DNA from: Parietaria judaica
Taxonomy: Eukaryota; Streptophyta; Magnoliopsida; Rosales; Urticaceae
NCBI GenBank assembly: GCA_954871525.1
Contig: OX940861.1
Location: 38,887,201 to 38,951,200 of the forward strand
Direction of reading: 5' to 3'
Length of the DNA stretch: 64,000 nucleotides
The first letter of the stretch is position 1; each line of letters starts with the position of its first letter. Both the position numbers and the translations under genes were made by a program. Under the pieces are notes generated by a model. The model was given only the letters and a program-made list of their open reading frames with translations, searched no databases and was not told the origin of the DNA. Below are positions 34,782 through 46,557 of this stretch, one piece after another.

Positions 34782-37609
34782 ATGGCGGTTAACACGCCCA
34801 CTCACTGGACCACTCACCTGAACCGCCGTCGCTCGCCGCTTCCCCTCGCCTTCTGCAAACGAACCGTCGTCACTGGACCGGCCTTCTTCTCAACCCCGAG
34901 GTTCCCCTCAGTTCGCTCCGGTTCTGACGCCTCCCGCTCCACGAGCCTCGACCACTCCGAATCGTCGATCGCTCACTCGGCTTCGTCTCACGCCGTTGAT
35001 TTCCTCACGCTCTGCCATCGACTCAAGGTTCGCGATCCGAGACTGCTTCTTTCTCCCCTATTTGCGCTGTTTGGTTGCCTAGAAAATCACGCAATGTCGA
35101 TCGGAGCTCGGAATTCATGTTGCATGAACTTTTAATCGATTCTTTTTTTCGCGTCTCTTGTTCGCCGTAGGTGCTTAAGCATTGACTGATTTGATTGAAT
35201 GCATTCACATTCACCTGATTGAAGTTTCTTTGAAGATTGAAAGGTTTGACAAAGCTGTAAGTTTGGTGTGAGTACTGATGTATGTCGCTCTTACCTTCCA
35301 CGCAGACCACGAAAAGGAAAGGATGGATCAACCATGGAATAAAGAGCCCCGAGTCGATTGCGGACCATATGTATCGAATGGCGCTGATGTCTCTGATTGT
35401 CGGCGATCTTCCCGGCATAAGCAAAGAGAGGTGTGCACTTCCTGGTCTTTCCCTAAATTATGTGGGAAGATTATTGAATAACTGTATTGGTGCATGTATT
35501 CTGATTCCTTCAATTTGTAAATGGAAATTGTCCTCGATTCAAACAGGTGTATTAAGATTGCAATCGTCCACGACATAGCAGAAGGTATCTATCGATACGA
35601 TTCATTTTGTAGACGTTGTTAATGGAATGCGATGCTACTATTTTTGCTATCGATAAAATTCAGACTGATCGGGCCTTATCTCTAGTTCGAGAGTTAGATC
35701 GAAAAACTATCCTAACGATGTTCAATAAGATTATTTCAGTAATCAAACACGACGACTAAATCAAACGGTAAGTGCGTTATGTAGGCTTGGACCCTCTTTA
35801 TATTGACCTAAAATACCCCTAAGGAGAGAAAATACATTTGATTAAAACACCCCTCTTCATGATGCTGCTTAAATTGTACAGTTGATTGCTTAGTTTAGCA
35901 GAACAATATATTTTCCTTACTCCCAGACAATCTCCTATTGGGAGAATATCCTCTAATTTTTGGATAGAATTCACAAAACCAGAGATGCAATATATATATA
36001 ATATTAGGTCCAATAGAAGAAGAATGTAATTTTAGTGGGAAGAAGGTCTGAGATGGTCATATTGTTTCATATTATATAAGCCCCTCAAAAGTTGGTCTCT
36101 GTCTGTGCCATGAAAAGCTTTAAAATAATAGTAGGTCACTAAAATAAACAATTTTTATATCTGGTGTGACTTAAATTAATTAGATTTTTGGACTTGGTAG
36201 CAATTGTCGGTGATATAACGCCGTCCGATGGTGTACCCAAAGAAGAAAAGAGCAGGATGGAGCGAGCAGCTTTAAATGAAATGTGTGAAGTTCTCGGTGG
36301 GGGTATAAAGGGTATGTTAAATAGTTGACCATTAGTAAGTTATATTTCAGTGCTAGAAATTGAGTTCGGTTGTCTTGTATTGGCTGCAGCTGAAGAGATG
36401 AAAGAACTCTGGGAAGAATACGAAAGCAACTCCTCCAACGAGGCTAAACTTGTGAAAGATTTTGACAAAGTATGTATTTTATTGTATAAACCGTAATCGA
36501 GAGTTCAGCGGTCACACTTTTTATATTCTTCGGTAAAATATAGCAATCTGAAATGCCTGATAGTTTCCATTTCAACAAGTGCATTTTTTTATGAAAAGCT
36601 AAGCCTTCTTTTAGGCCTTTAATTAGTTATCATATTTAGTCCTCCTGTTAAGAAAGGGTAAATAAGGGATTTTGTCTTTATTAGCCATTAGGGTCTCCTT
36701 GCTACAAAAAGGCGCATATGTGTGTGTTGAGGGCTATGTTTTGATTAGGGTAGTTGTTACAGAAAGTCGTGTGGAGAGCTTTGGTCGGGCTCCCTAAAGA
36801 ACATCTTGTTTGTTAATCGTTTCTATTTATTCAATAAACAATCGGGAATTCATCATTTCGATGAATTCCGGTTGGTTCGTGTTTGATTTATTGGCTCGGG
36901 TCTGATCCGTTTTTCTTCTTCCTCTCTGAATGGTGATTATATAGCGCTCTCCATATCATATTTTACAATTAGGGCATATATTCTTTCTTTGCCAATTTCC
37001 TCCGCACAAGATTCCTTTATCTGCTAGAATTATTCTCAGTCATCAAATGAATTGTTATTTGGATATCAGGAAAGGATTAACATGATCTATAACACAGTTT
37101 GGTCACTTTGGAATGTTCCAGTATGTGGTAATTAAAAAAAAAAATACTCCTTCATTATCATTTAGTGTTATCTTATTTGCCCATAATCTTTATTCCCATA
37201 CCACCAATCTTTATCTGACTATCCTTTTCATTCTTTAAATATATTTTATTACTGTTGTCTCTCCAGGTTGAAATGATTCTCCAAGCATTGGAATATGAAA
37301 GTGGTAATTATTCACTTTTTTCCCAATTTTTTTTATCTTACATATTTCCAAATGAGCTATATCCGTCTTTTGTCGCTGACTCGTATCGTGATAATGTTGC
37401 AGAACATGGAAAGGTTCTGGATGAGTTCTTCCTTTCAACAGCAGGTAAAACCGGAGAATTGTTCTTCCGATTTATCTTGTCCCTTCGAAGCCCTCGTTTT
37501 AATGACCGGATTTCTGCGAGCAGGAAAATTTCAGACAGAGACTGGTAAAAGCTGGGCGGCTGAGATTAACCGAAGAAGAAGATCACGATCGGCTGAGAAT
37601 CCCAATTGA
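34782..37609 (+). CDS. HD-domain 5'-nucleotidase-type phosphohydrolase (HDDC2/YfbR-like)
   Basis: Exons: 34782-35027, 35306-35430, 35547-35584, 36201-36311, 36390-36469, 37267-37303, 37403-37444, 37524-37609. All junctions are in phase, giving 254 residues. The metal-binding set of the HD superfamily is present: His103 (IADHMYRM), His132-Asp133 (IVHDIAEA) and Asp199 (DFDKVEM). Family members hydrolyse deoxynucleoside 5'-monophosphates. The last exon ends in the family-typical GKFQTETGKSWAAEI followed by a short basic tail. Residues 1-75 are Ser/Arg/Pro-rich with few acidic residues, as in a plastid transit peptide (inferred). A GTG-initiated upstream extension exists in the same frame, but the first ATG is at 34782. 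Intron 5 is about 800 bp and may hold a retroelement scrap. Confidence 0.92.
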
Positions 37610-38288
37610 CTCGGTCTCCATTGACCCGGCTCGAACTGATCCTTTTCTTAACCGAAAACCATAAGTTTATAGGCATCACAGCTTCTTTTTTGAAGTTACA
37701 AACGGAAGAATATGATCAAAGACCCTTCTAATTTCGGAAACCTCCATTATTGCCTTTCTATTTTCTTTTTGACGCGTTCAAAAGGTGGTTCAATTTGAAT
37801 GGTCCAAAAGCTTGGGCTCTAGCTTCATTTGACAGTATGTTGACCGACCTACCAAGGTGGTCACCATTAGAGCTCCTTTCGAATTTATTGCCCTTTTTTT
37901 TGGGAGGAGGTTTACTATATCGAGAACTGAGGCGAAATCGGATAGGATAGGGATATGGGCACCGTAGGTTACCAGAATCGCATTATGCGCGTAGATGAAA
38001 GTTGTATCCATTAACGGATTTTTCTTCTTCCGATTATCCGGTTTCAATGTGGTTTGTTGTTAGACGATTAGATAAGTTATCATAAAGCGGGTGGTATTAA
38101 TATCCCGTTTTTTAAAATCCATTTTGAAAATTTTGTTGAATCGGCTTTATAATTTGATTTAACGTGTAGTAAAAACTTATTTGATAGGTTTACGGATTTA
38201 TGTAGGGCAGTGGTCCAAAATGGCCATAAAAATCTGGCTTACACAAAAATTTTATTTGTCCGATAATAACTTAAAAGGATACCTAGTA
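37610..38288. other. Intergenic, no gene recognised
   Basis: The 3' flank of the HD-domain gene. Short open frames on both strands carry no recognised domain. Confidence 0.5.
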
Positions 38289-38760
38289 CCAAGGTTCAAA
38301 ATGCTGTTTTTGTCGATAAATCGGTTGCCGTTTTCAAGGATTATCGAATGATTTTCAGGGATTATCGATGGAAAACTAATAAAACTGTAGCTTATCGTTA
38401 CCGACAGTTATCGAGGATTATCGATGGATTATCAACACTTATCGAGGATTATCGATGAAAAATCACTAAAATAGTGTTAAGAATATATTTATTAAGTTTG
38501 CATATGTAAATGAAATATAGTTTCACTCTCACATATGTAAATACTCAAATAAAATCATGTCATACTAAAATAGTTTTTTTACATTGAAGGTACTTTTGCC
38601 AAAAATTATTGAAAAGTTCAATTTTTTTGAAAAGTTCATTTTTTTTGAAAAGTATTCAAAATTTTTATTATTTTTATCGGACATATAGAATATTTACCGA
38701 TGACTACCGGCAAGACGGATAATTGACGATTATCCAATAATCGCGGAAAATTTGAACCTT
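38289..38760. mobile_element. Non-autonomous hAT-type element
   Basis: The left end is CCAAGGTTCAAAATGC; the right end is GAAAATTTGAACCTT, so AAGGTTCAAA is inverted at both ends. Flanking ACCTAGTA (38281-38288) and ACCTACTA (38761-38768) match at 7 of 8 positions. The interior repeats TTATCGAGGATTATCGATGG-like phrases. No coding frame. Confidence 0.65.
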
Positions 38761-38768
38761 ACCTACTA

Positions 38769-39356
38769 CATGTCTCTATTTATCGGGAGAGGCAAAGTAT
38801 AACTCTTTGAGTCTTGAACTAAATGCTGGGTCATATAAAAATAGAGGATATAAGTGATAACAATCAAAAAAGAAAAAGAATTGAAGGATTAAATGCCCAA
38901 TCTCAACAACTTTACAGGAGGCATATTCTTAATTTTTGAAAGATTAAATACTCATTTATTACAGAATAATAGGGGTATATACTTTGATTTTTAATTTTTA
39001 AAATATGTCCCGGTAATTTTTAAAATTTAAATATTAGTGTGCTAGTATTTTTTTTATTTTTTTATAATGCCACGCAAAAAATTCCTCTAAGAAAAAAACA
39101 CTATTTGGTGCCCTTTGTTGCCCAATCTATAATTTTTTAGCCGCAATATCTTTTATACTTTAAAGTGATAACATATTTGCTCGCTGCATCTTTAAGAAAA
39201 TGACAAAAATATTAAATTCTTTTTTAGCGAACTTTTAGTAAAATAAGATTCAGAGCAAAATTACCCAATGGTTAAAAACATGGCTTATATGATATGACTG
39301 ACGAACTGAAAATCACTCCATCGGACCATCATCATTCACCGGTTATTTCACATGCA

Positions 39357-39414
<58 letters not shown>

Positions 39415-39982
39415 ATTTGGCTATAAACAATTGGTCACCAACAAACTTAAATATGAAGAGACATGGAAAGGAAAAAAGTGTATGAGAAAGGTGATACAAA
39501 ATTACTTAGACCTATTTAATGAATTGTGTTAAATGAGGGGACATTAGGGTGAGAATATATGCTCACAACTAAAAATTTAATTTCATTCCTCATTTGTATT
39601 GAATTTGTCATAACCTTTTTTCTTTAATTTCAGATTCTTTATAGTGCCATTATTATTTTTAAGAGTAATTGCTAACCAAAAAAATTTCTTCATATTTTGT
39701 GCAACAAAATCTGGCATAAATCTGTAAATGTTGGTTGGAGCTTGTAAATGCATACGCGGTAATAATGTTCGGTCTTAACTCTTTTAAATTAAAAGATATC
39801 TACAATAAAACTACACACATGATAATAGAAATATAATTTATTTTCTTGATTTGAATGACAATTTTTTAATGATAAAAAATATCTCAAAAAAAAAATTATT
39901 TCATTAACTTATTAACATGAAGTTTGATACGAATGATTTGTTATTGTTTTTGCTCATTGCATGACCGATTTATATTGCTTTT
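38769..39982. other. AT-rich intergenic stretch with a long poly(A) run
   Basis: No gene is visible. An uninterrupted run of 53 A residues occupies 39360-39412. It could be the tail of an old retroposon, but nothing upstream is recognisable. Confidence 0.6.
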
Positions 39983-42810
39983 TTGTTTCATTATAAAATC
40001 CGCCTTATCACTCAAGAGGATGTGAGCTCAATCTCGGATACCCAACAAGAGTTAACAGAAGAAGAGTTCACCGGTGAAGAAGGGGATAGAACACTTTTTT
40101 CCATGGGCCCTTGGAAGGTCCGGGGCCCTGATGGCTTCCATGCACTCTTTTTCCAAAAGTTTTGGAGAACGGTGGGAACCAAGGTACGCAAGGAATGTGT
40201 TGGCATCCTCAATGGGAAGGCTAGCGCAAAACAATGGAACGCCACAAACTTGGTCCTTATCCCGAAGGTCAAGAACCCGAAGTTCGTCAAGGACTTTCGC
40301 CCCATAAGTCTTTGCAACGTCCTCCTCAAGATTGTTACGATAGTGGTGGCAAACCGGATCAAGGGAGCTCTTACTTCGGTCATCTCCGAGGCCCAAAGTA
40401 CTTTCGTTCCCGATAGGCTCATCACGGACAACGCCGCGATTGCATTTGAGCTTCTCCACTCGCTTAAGGGGAAGTCCAAGGGAAAAAAATGAGCTCTAGC
40501 TCTTAAGCTCGACATGAGTAAAGCATATGACCGAGTGGAGTGGGGTTTCGTTCTCGCAATGATGAAGATGATGGGGTTTGGGGAAAAAGTAATCAAGGTG
40601 GTTCAGGATTGCATTTCTACACCGGTTTTCTCTATAGTCATTAATGGAAGAGTAAACGATTCGTTCACATCATCAAGGGGTCTTCGCCAAGGATGCCCTC
40701 TCTTGCCATATCTTTTTCTTATGTGCGCGGAAGGTTTCTCCGCGCTCATTCGTGGTCAAGTGCATTTGGGCCTTCTTCATGGTTTTAAGTGTAGACCCGC
40801 GGCTCCATCGGTTTCTCACCTTCTTTTCGCGGATGATTGTATCATTTTTTGTGAGGTAAACGACGAGTGTTGTCGGGAAATTAACCACATCCTTCTTGTC
40901 TACGAGAAGGGGTCGGGAAAATGGTGAATATGGACAAGTCGGTTATGTGTTGCTCGAGTAATATTCCGGAGACGACGGCGGCCCACTTTTCTAACTTCCT
41001 CTGCATGCCCGTAGTGAAGGAGCTCGAATCATATCTTGGACTTCTGACCCACGTTGGAAGGAATAAAATGACACTTTTTAGTAAGCTTACAAAGAGATAA
41101 ACTACTTCGGCTCATTGCCGGGAAGTTCTTGTGAAAGCGGTCATTCAAGTGATTCCGACGTACACTATGAGTGTCTTCCGCCTTCCTACCACCATCATTA
41201 ATGATCTCCATCGGCTCATTGCCCGGTTTAGGTGGGGTGGCACAGAAGACAAAAGGAAAATACATTGGAAAATGTGTGAACTCCTCACCAAGCCAAAAAT
41301 AGAAGGTGGACTCGGATTCAAAGATCTTGGAGACTTTAATCGAGCTCTTGTGGGCCAACTTACATGGCGTATACTCAAACACCCGGAGTGCTTAATGGCG
41401 AGAGTCCTCAAGGCCAAATATTTCTCACATTCCTCGGTGCTTGAAGTAGAAGGTAAACCTCACCTTTTTTTTCCTTGGAAAGAGCCTTTGTTGGGGACGA
41501 GACTTAGTCCACCGAGGTTTAAGATGGAAAATTGGAGAAGGAAATCTACGGGCCTTTTCACAACCATAAATCCCGAGATCCGGGGCTTTTATGTTGGTAA
41601 CAAAGGAACCGGAGGACGGTTACCCGTGGAGAGTCGCCGACTTCATTTCCAATAAGACTTGGAATCGCGAGTTTTTCATGACTATAATGACACCCTACGA
41701 TGCCGAGGTAATCTTGAAAATCCCTTTGGGAGATGCGGGCTTCAAAGATCGGTGAGTGTGGCATTTTGAGGATGAGGGCATCTACACGGTCCGCTCCGGA
41801 TATCGCCTTGCAATGTCCGAAGCTCGTGGGGGACCGTCGTGCTCGGCCAACGAGGAGCCACGATGGTGGAAGAAACTTTGGGGATTGCAAATCCCGCCAA
41901 AGGTCAAGCATCTTGTGTGACGGGCATGGTTTGAGGCTCTCCCGACACATGGAGCGCTTCGCGGATGAAGTATTGCTTGCCTCCCCTTTTGTAGGTTTTG
42001 TGGTGCATTGTCGGAGAACACTCTCCACGCGGTATGGGGTTGCGAGAGAGCTCAAGCGGTGTGGGAGCGCTCATCCTTACACTGATGGGTAGACAAGACC
42101 GGAAATGTCTCATTCCGTGAATTATGTCTCCGGGCCTTTAAGGGGTTGTCGGTGCCCGACTTGGAACTCTTTTGTGGACTTGTTTGGGCAACTTAGTTGG
42201 ACTGGAACCTCCAGACATTCGAACAACACTCTAAATCGGTCGATGCTTGGGTTGAGGAGGTTGTTGGTTGGTTCGCGAGTTTCAAAAATGTTTTAGGAGC
42301 TCGGATTCGGCCGAGATGACAAGGGATGCGGACAAAATCGTATGGGTGGTCACGGGCCGAACATGGTGGGCTTAAACTCAACGTCGATGCGGCATGGGAG
42401 GAGGCAACGGGACGTGCGGCTCTTGGAGGGATTGTGCGGGATGACCAAGGACAAGTCACCGGTGTCGTAGCCAAACTACTCAAGAATGTAGACTCGGCTT
42501 TGATGGCCGAATGCCAAGCAATCCTCCATGGCTTACGATTTGTGCAAGCACGGGGATGGTCCATCTCCGAGATTGAATCCGATTGCCTCAGGGCGATCAA
42601 TCACATTAAGGGGGGGAAACTCAGTAGTCTCCAAGCTCTGATTATCGCTATAGTATTATCGAGCTAGTTATAGAGGTAGGCTTTCCCGACAAATTGTATC
42701 GCCAAAACACGCTCGTTTTAACTATCGGACCTATAGGCGCTTGAATGCCTTGCGTAGCTTGTAAGTTTTGTTGAGAGAGATAGAATATCTTACATTCTGT
42801 CAAAAAAAAA
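39983..42810 (+). pseudogene. 5'-truncated, inactivated plant LINE (non-LTR retrotransposon)
   Basis: Reverse transcriptase blocks are in order: …FSMGPWKVRGPDGFHALFFQ (about 40096), ATNLVLIPKVKNP and DFRPISLCNV (about 40240-40320), LKLDMSKAYDRVEW (40507), RGLRQGCPL (about 40675) and catalytic LLFADDCIIF (about 40822). A zinc-knuckle-like region with WWKKLWGLQIPPKVKHLV follows (about 41860). An RNase H-like domain comes next (42326-42667, LKLNVDAAWE…GGIVRDDQG…AECQAILHGL). The element ends in an A run at about 42799-42810. It lacks the endonuclease. In-frame TGA codons (40490 and 41918) replace expected Trp. Frame changes follow 40915 and 41655, so it is dead. Confidence 0.9.
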
Positions 42811-43661
42811 AAAGTAAATAAAAGATTTTATTATTTTTGTTAATATTTAGTATTATTAAAAATTTTGTTATTAAAAATAAAATAAAAATCATATTTTATA
42901 TCTCTCGAGTTAATGTGCAAAATGAGCATTTTTCGAAGTGCGTAAATTAAGTAAATCAACGATCATGTCTATTCAAAGAAGTAGCATTTTTCTTTTTTCA
43001 TAATTTATGAAGAAATATGAATTCTTACCAGTTTTCCCTCGATGTTTGTGCCCATAAAGACTTAGATTTAGGAGGTAAATGATATTTGACCAAAATAAAA
43101 ATGTGAATCATGTCTAATAATGAATGCATTGCCCAAATTTTGCTGATAGATGCATAACGTTATGATCTGAGTAATAATGCATTTGAAGGACTCATGAATT
43201 TTATGGCGTGGACAGTGGTTCACTCGACTTTTATTATTATCTTTGCTTCAATTGCAATGAAAGCTACATACGCGTACTTCCAATATATTATATTCTGCTT
43301 TTTATTGCCACCGACACTCACATAATATATTTATAATTTACAAATAATAATTAAATGACCTTTCTCGCACGCACGCATATTAAGTTCATGTCATCATGTT
43401 AATTTTATTTCTTTATTTACTTACTTACACCGTAAACTAATTTCGATATGCAAACAAAAATTAGGGTGTTAAAAGAAAAAGAGGCAAAAACAAAATGATA
43501 TAAAATTGGGAGCAAACACACAAAATCGGGTTTAATAAAAATTATTTCAAGATGTGAACTAACTACTATACAAGATACCGAGTTATATGACATGATTTCA
43601 CGTAACACGCGCCGAATAACAATCTCATGATATCGTGCAATAACAATTACCGTCTGGCGGC
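42811..43661. other. AT-rich intergenic stretch
   Basis: No gene or bounded repeat seen. Confidence 0.5.
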
Positions 43662-44175
43662 TAGTATGTCACAATATTGTGTAACATTACGCAATGTGAG
43701 ACACAATGCGAGAGGAACGAACTTTCAAACTGAATACAAAAGTGAGAAGATAGAAAACGTATATCGAAATTGAAAGATGTTTTTTTTTTTTTTTTAAATA
43801 TCAGGTACATGGCATTTTCGAATAAACAATTATGTCATGATACTGTTTAGCATGTCACAATATTTTGTAACATTGCACAATGTGAGACACAATGCAAGAG
43901 GAATAAACTTTCAAACTTAGTACAAATCTATGAGAATTTTAAACTGAAAGATATTTTAGTTTAAAATTTTAAAGTGCATAGAGTTCTTGAACACTTATTG
44001 CACGATACCGTCTATTATGTCACAATATTGTGTAACATTGCATAATGTGAGATAGAATAGGAATGAACTTTCAAACTTAGTACAAAACGAGAAGACAAAT
44101 AATGTACATCCGAATTAAAAGATATTTTGGTTTAAAATTTCAAAGAATATAGAGTTTTCGAATAAATAATTTTTT
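43662..44175. repeat. Three degenerate tandem units of about 165-186 bp
   Basis: Units start at about 43662, 43848 and 44013 with TATGTCACAATATTGTGTAAC-like openings, then CAATGTGAGA and AACTTTCAAACT. The preceding GATATCGTGCAATAACAATT-like phrase recurs before each unit. Non-coding. Confidence 0.7.
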
Positions 44176-44636
44176 TCATATAATTAATGCTACCGTGAAT
44201 TTTCCGATCTTAAATATATTTTTTTTTAGAATTTGATCGATTCTAAAAAGAATAAAAACATTATTAGCTCATTTTGTTAGTTAAACAAAAGAGGAAAAAA
44301 AGAGAGTGATGTAGTGAGATTGATGTGCAAGGGATATATATATTATGATTGCTTTAAAATCTATCACACAATCTACATCAGCAACTAGTTGCTGTGCTGC
44401 TTCACGTGCTCATAAAATAAAATAAAATAAAACAAATCTAATTTTGGTCACATATCTAAGACCCCACCCACCCACAACTTCAGGAACTTTTGCCATTTCA
44501 CTCCATCTTTCTTTATTAGTGAAGAAGACCCACTCCACCTTATTTAAAAATTGAAGATTATTGTACTCGGAAATATAATGAAATTGAAACAAAATTAAAA
44601 TTAATATTTTTAAGCTTTGTAGTCATAAAACAATAT
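44176..44636. other. AT-rich intergenic stretch
   Basis: No gene or bounded repeat seen. Confidence 0.5.
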
Positions 44637-44644
44637 ATTTGAAG

Positions 44645-44951
44645 TAAAAGTTGCAGAAAATAATCGTGAACAGGGTTCGCGGCGCGTCGCGGCGGGGAGG
44701 AACGGGTCGCGACGGTTCGCGATTCCGGCATGAAAATCGCGATGAATCGCGATGGAGAGCACAAATCGCGACTCTCTCTTTCTCAGACTCTCTCTCTCTC
44801 TATCTGTCTCTCCGTCTCACGATCTCTCTCTCGCGACCAAGCCGCCGCGACCGATCGCGACCGGAAACACCGCGGCGCATCGCGACGGCAGGTTTCGCGA
44901 TTTCCGGCGACCAAGCCGCGACGGGTCGCGACGCCGCCACCCACAGCTCTA
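44645..44951. mobile_element. Non-autonomous hAT element related to the 58558 element
   Basis: The 307-bp element is flanked by a perfect 8-bp duplication, ATTTGAAG (44637-44644 and 44952-44959). The right end CAGCTCTA equals the right end of the large hAT at 62722; the left end TAAAAGTTGCAG is more diverged. The interior is GC-rich and carries about ten copies of the palindrome TCGCGA, the same subterminal motif as in the large element. A CTCTCTCTCT tract lies in the middle. No coding capacity. Confidence 0.8.
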
Positions 44952-44959
44952 ATTTGAAG

Positions 44960-46280
44960 CAAATGAAAATACTAAGTCATGTTAAATAATAATGTTATGT
45001 TTAATATTTATTATTGATGTACAAAATACTAAGTAAAATATATTTTAATATAACTAATAGCATTTAATTTTTATTATAGATTATTAGTGAACTCTCATAG
45101 ATTTTTTACTGATTACTATCGATAAATAATTAACCAGCCGTAAACTCTCGATAATAATAGAATTGTAACAATTATATCATTTTTCTTTTTACTATTACTA
45201 TTGATAAGTGATGAACTCACAGTTAACTTCGATATTTTAAATCAGATCAAATTTTTAAATAATATAAAGATAACGAAAGCCATGCGATTTATATTATGTT
45301 TTCGTCAATGATTTCATCGAAGAACATCATAATTATATACAGCTCAATCTCTGAAACAAATATACCAATAATTCAATATTCAAATAAATCAAGAAGGTCC
45401 AATATTGGTTATTAAATAAACTGGTCAAATATCAAACTTGTGGCTCTAGATCAAGAAAACTCACAGTCATCATCTATTTTATTTAATGGAATCAAATGTT
45501 CTCTCAAGGACAAAACAGCCTTTCGGGATGGTGGACTATTTTCTTAATTATATATTTATTTATCATTTACTTTAATTTAATCATTCATGCTTACGTGAAG
45601 AAAGATGCTTATAAGAAGAAGATGATCATGATATTATTCATATTCCTCAAACGTGTGAACATAAAAATTGAGATATTAATAGAGGCGAATGTATCTTAGT
45701 TTAGGAAAACTTAATAATTATGTACATGAAATTTATTTATAAATGCTGAAATTACCCAAACCAAATACAAGTATAAAGTTTGTATTTTTGTTTCTTCACA
45801 TTTTGTTTTTACCGTTTTATTTGTAGTGAAATGTCATTGGATATCTGATTTACCAAACATTATTATTTATTTACACGTCACTAAAAATTAAGACGAGAGC
45901 CGGAATCGAAACCGAAAAATCAAGCCCTTTTACGCAACTTGAATATTTTAGTCTCTGCAAATAAAATTTCGTAGATAATCGCTAATCTTATCTAAACTTT
46001 AGAACATTTGCCTCTGTTATCTCACAAATAAAAGTCCTTAGGTTTGTGATCAACTAACTGATCATGAGCTCCGATTTCTCGTAAAACAAATTTCACGACA
46101 AGCTAATATAATTGTGGGTCGTTTTCGGTTTGTCTCTCTTCCTTGGATCGTATCGTGGGACCCCACACACAAAACCAAACCGTGTATGATCAGAAGAAGA
46201 CCATCTCTCTCAATCAAATGAACAACTTCTGAATCAAGATTTATCGCGAAATTACGAATCACGATTAAACCCAGTAAAGC
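44960..46280. other. Intergenic; 5' flank of the PERK gene
   Basis: AT-rich, with no supported gene. A 67-codon hydrophobic frame at 45496-45699 is AT-driven and not credible. Confidence 0.5.
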
Positions 46281-46287
46281 GACCAAG

Positions 46288-46465
46288 GTAAGAAGGCTTC
46301 TGGGGATTTTTCAGGCTTAGCTATTCCATTCAAAACTGATTTTCTGAAACTTTTTTTTTTTTTTTTTCTAGTTCAAAATCTGAACTTTCTTCGCCTAAAT
46401 CTGAAAACTGGTCACTGGGTTTTGGTCAAGATTATTTATTTTTTATTTTTTTGTTGAATCGTTAG
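46288..46465 (+). other. Probable 5' UTR intron of the PERK gene
   Basis: CCAAG followed by GTAAGAAGG is a strong donor. A T-rich tract ending in GTTAG before GAGTAGCAG is a plausible acceptor. Removing it shortens the leader and brings the transcript to the PERK start codon. Inferred from splice signals only. Confidence 0.45.
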
Positions 46466-46486
46466 GAGTAGCAGAGGCAGAGGGTG

Positions 46487-46501
46487 ATGATGTTTGGGTG
46501 A
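46487..46501 (+). promoter_or_regulatory. Four-codon uORF in the PERK leader
   Basis: ATGATGTTTGGGTGA encodes MMFG and stops 56 nt before the PERK ATG at 46558, in a different frame. It is the nearest upstream AUG and may reduce translation of the main frame. Confidence 0.6.
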
Positions 46502-46557
46502 ACAACCCTTTACTCTTTCTCTGTGGAAGCTTGGTTGTGTTGTGGCCTGTGGGAGAG

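Noticed and set aside
39250..39412. tRNA-derived SINE before the poly(A) run
   Set aside because: CCAATGGTTAAAAACATGGC is faintly box-A-like, but no box B or target duplication was found.
43662..44175. CRISPR-like array
   Set aside because: Units are long, diverged and directly adjacent with no regular short repeat-spacer pattern; this is plant DNA.
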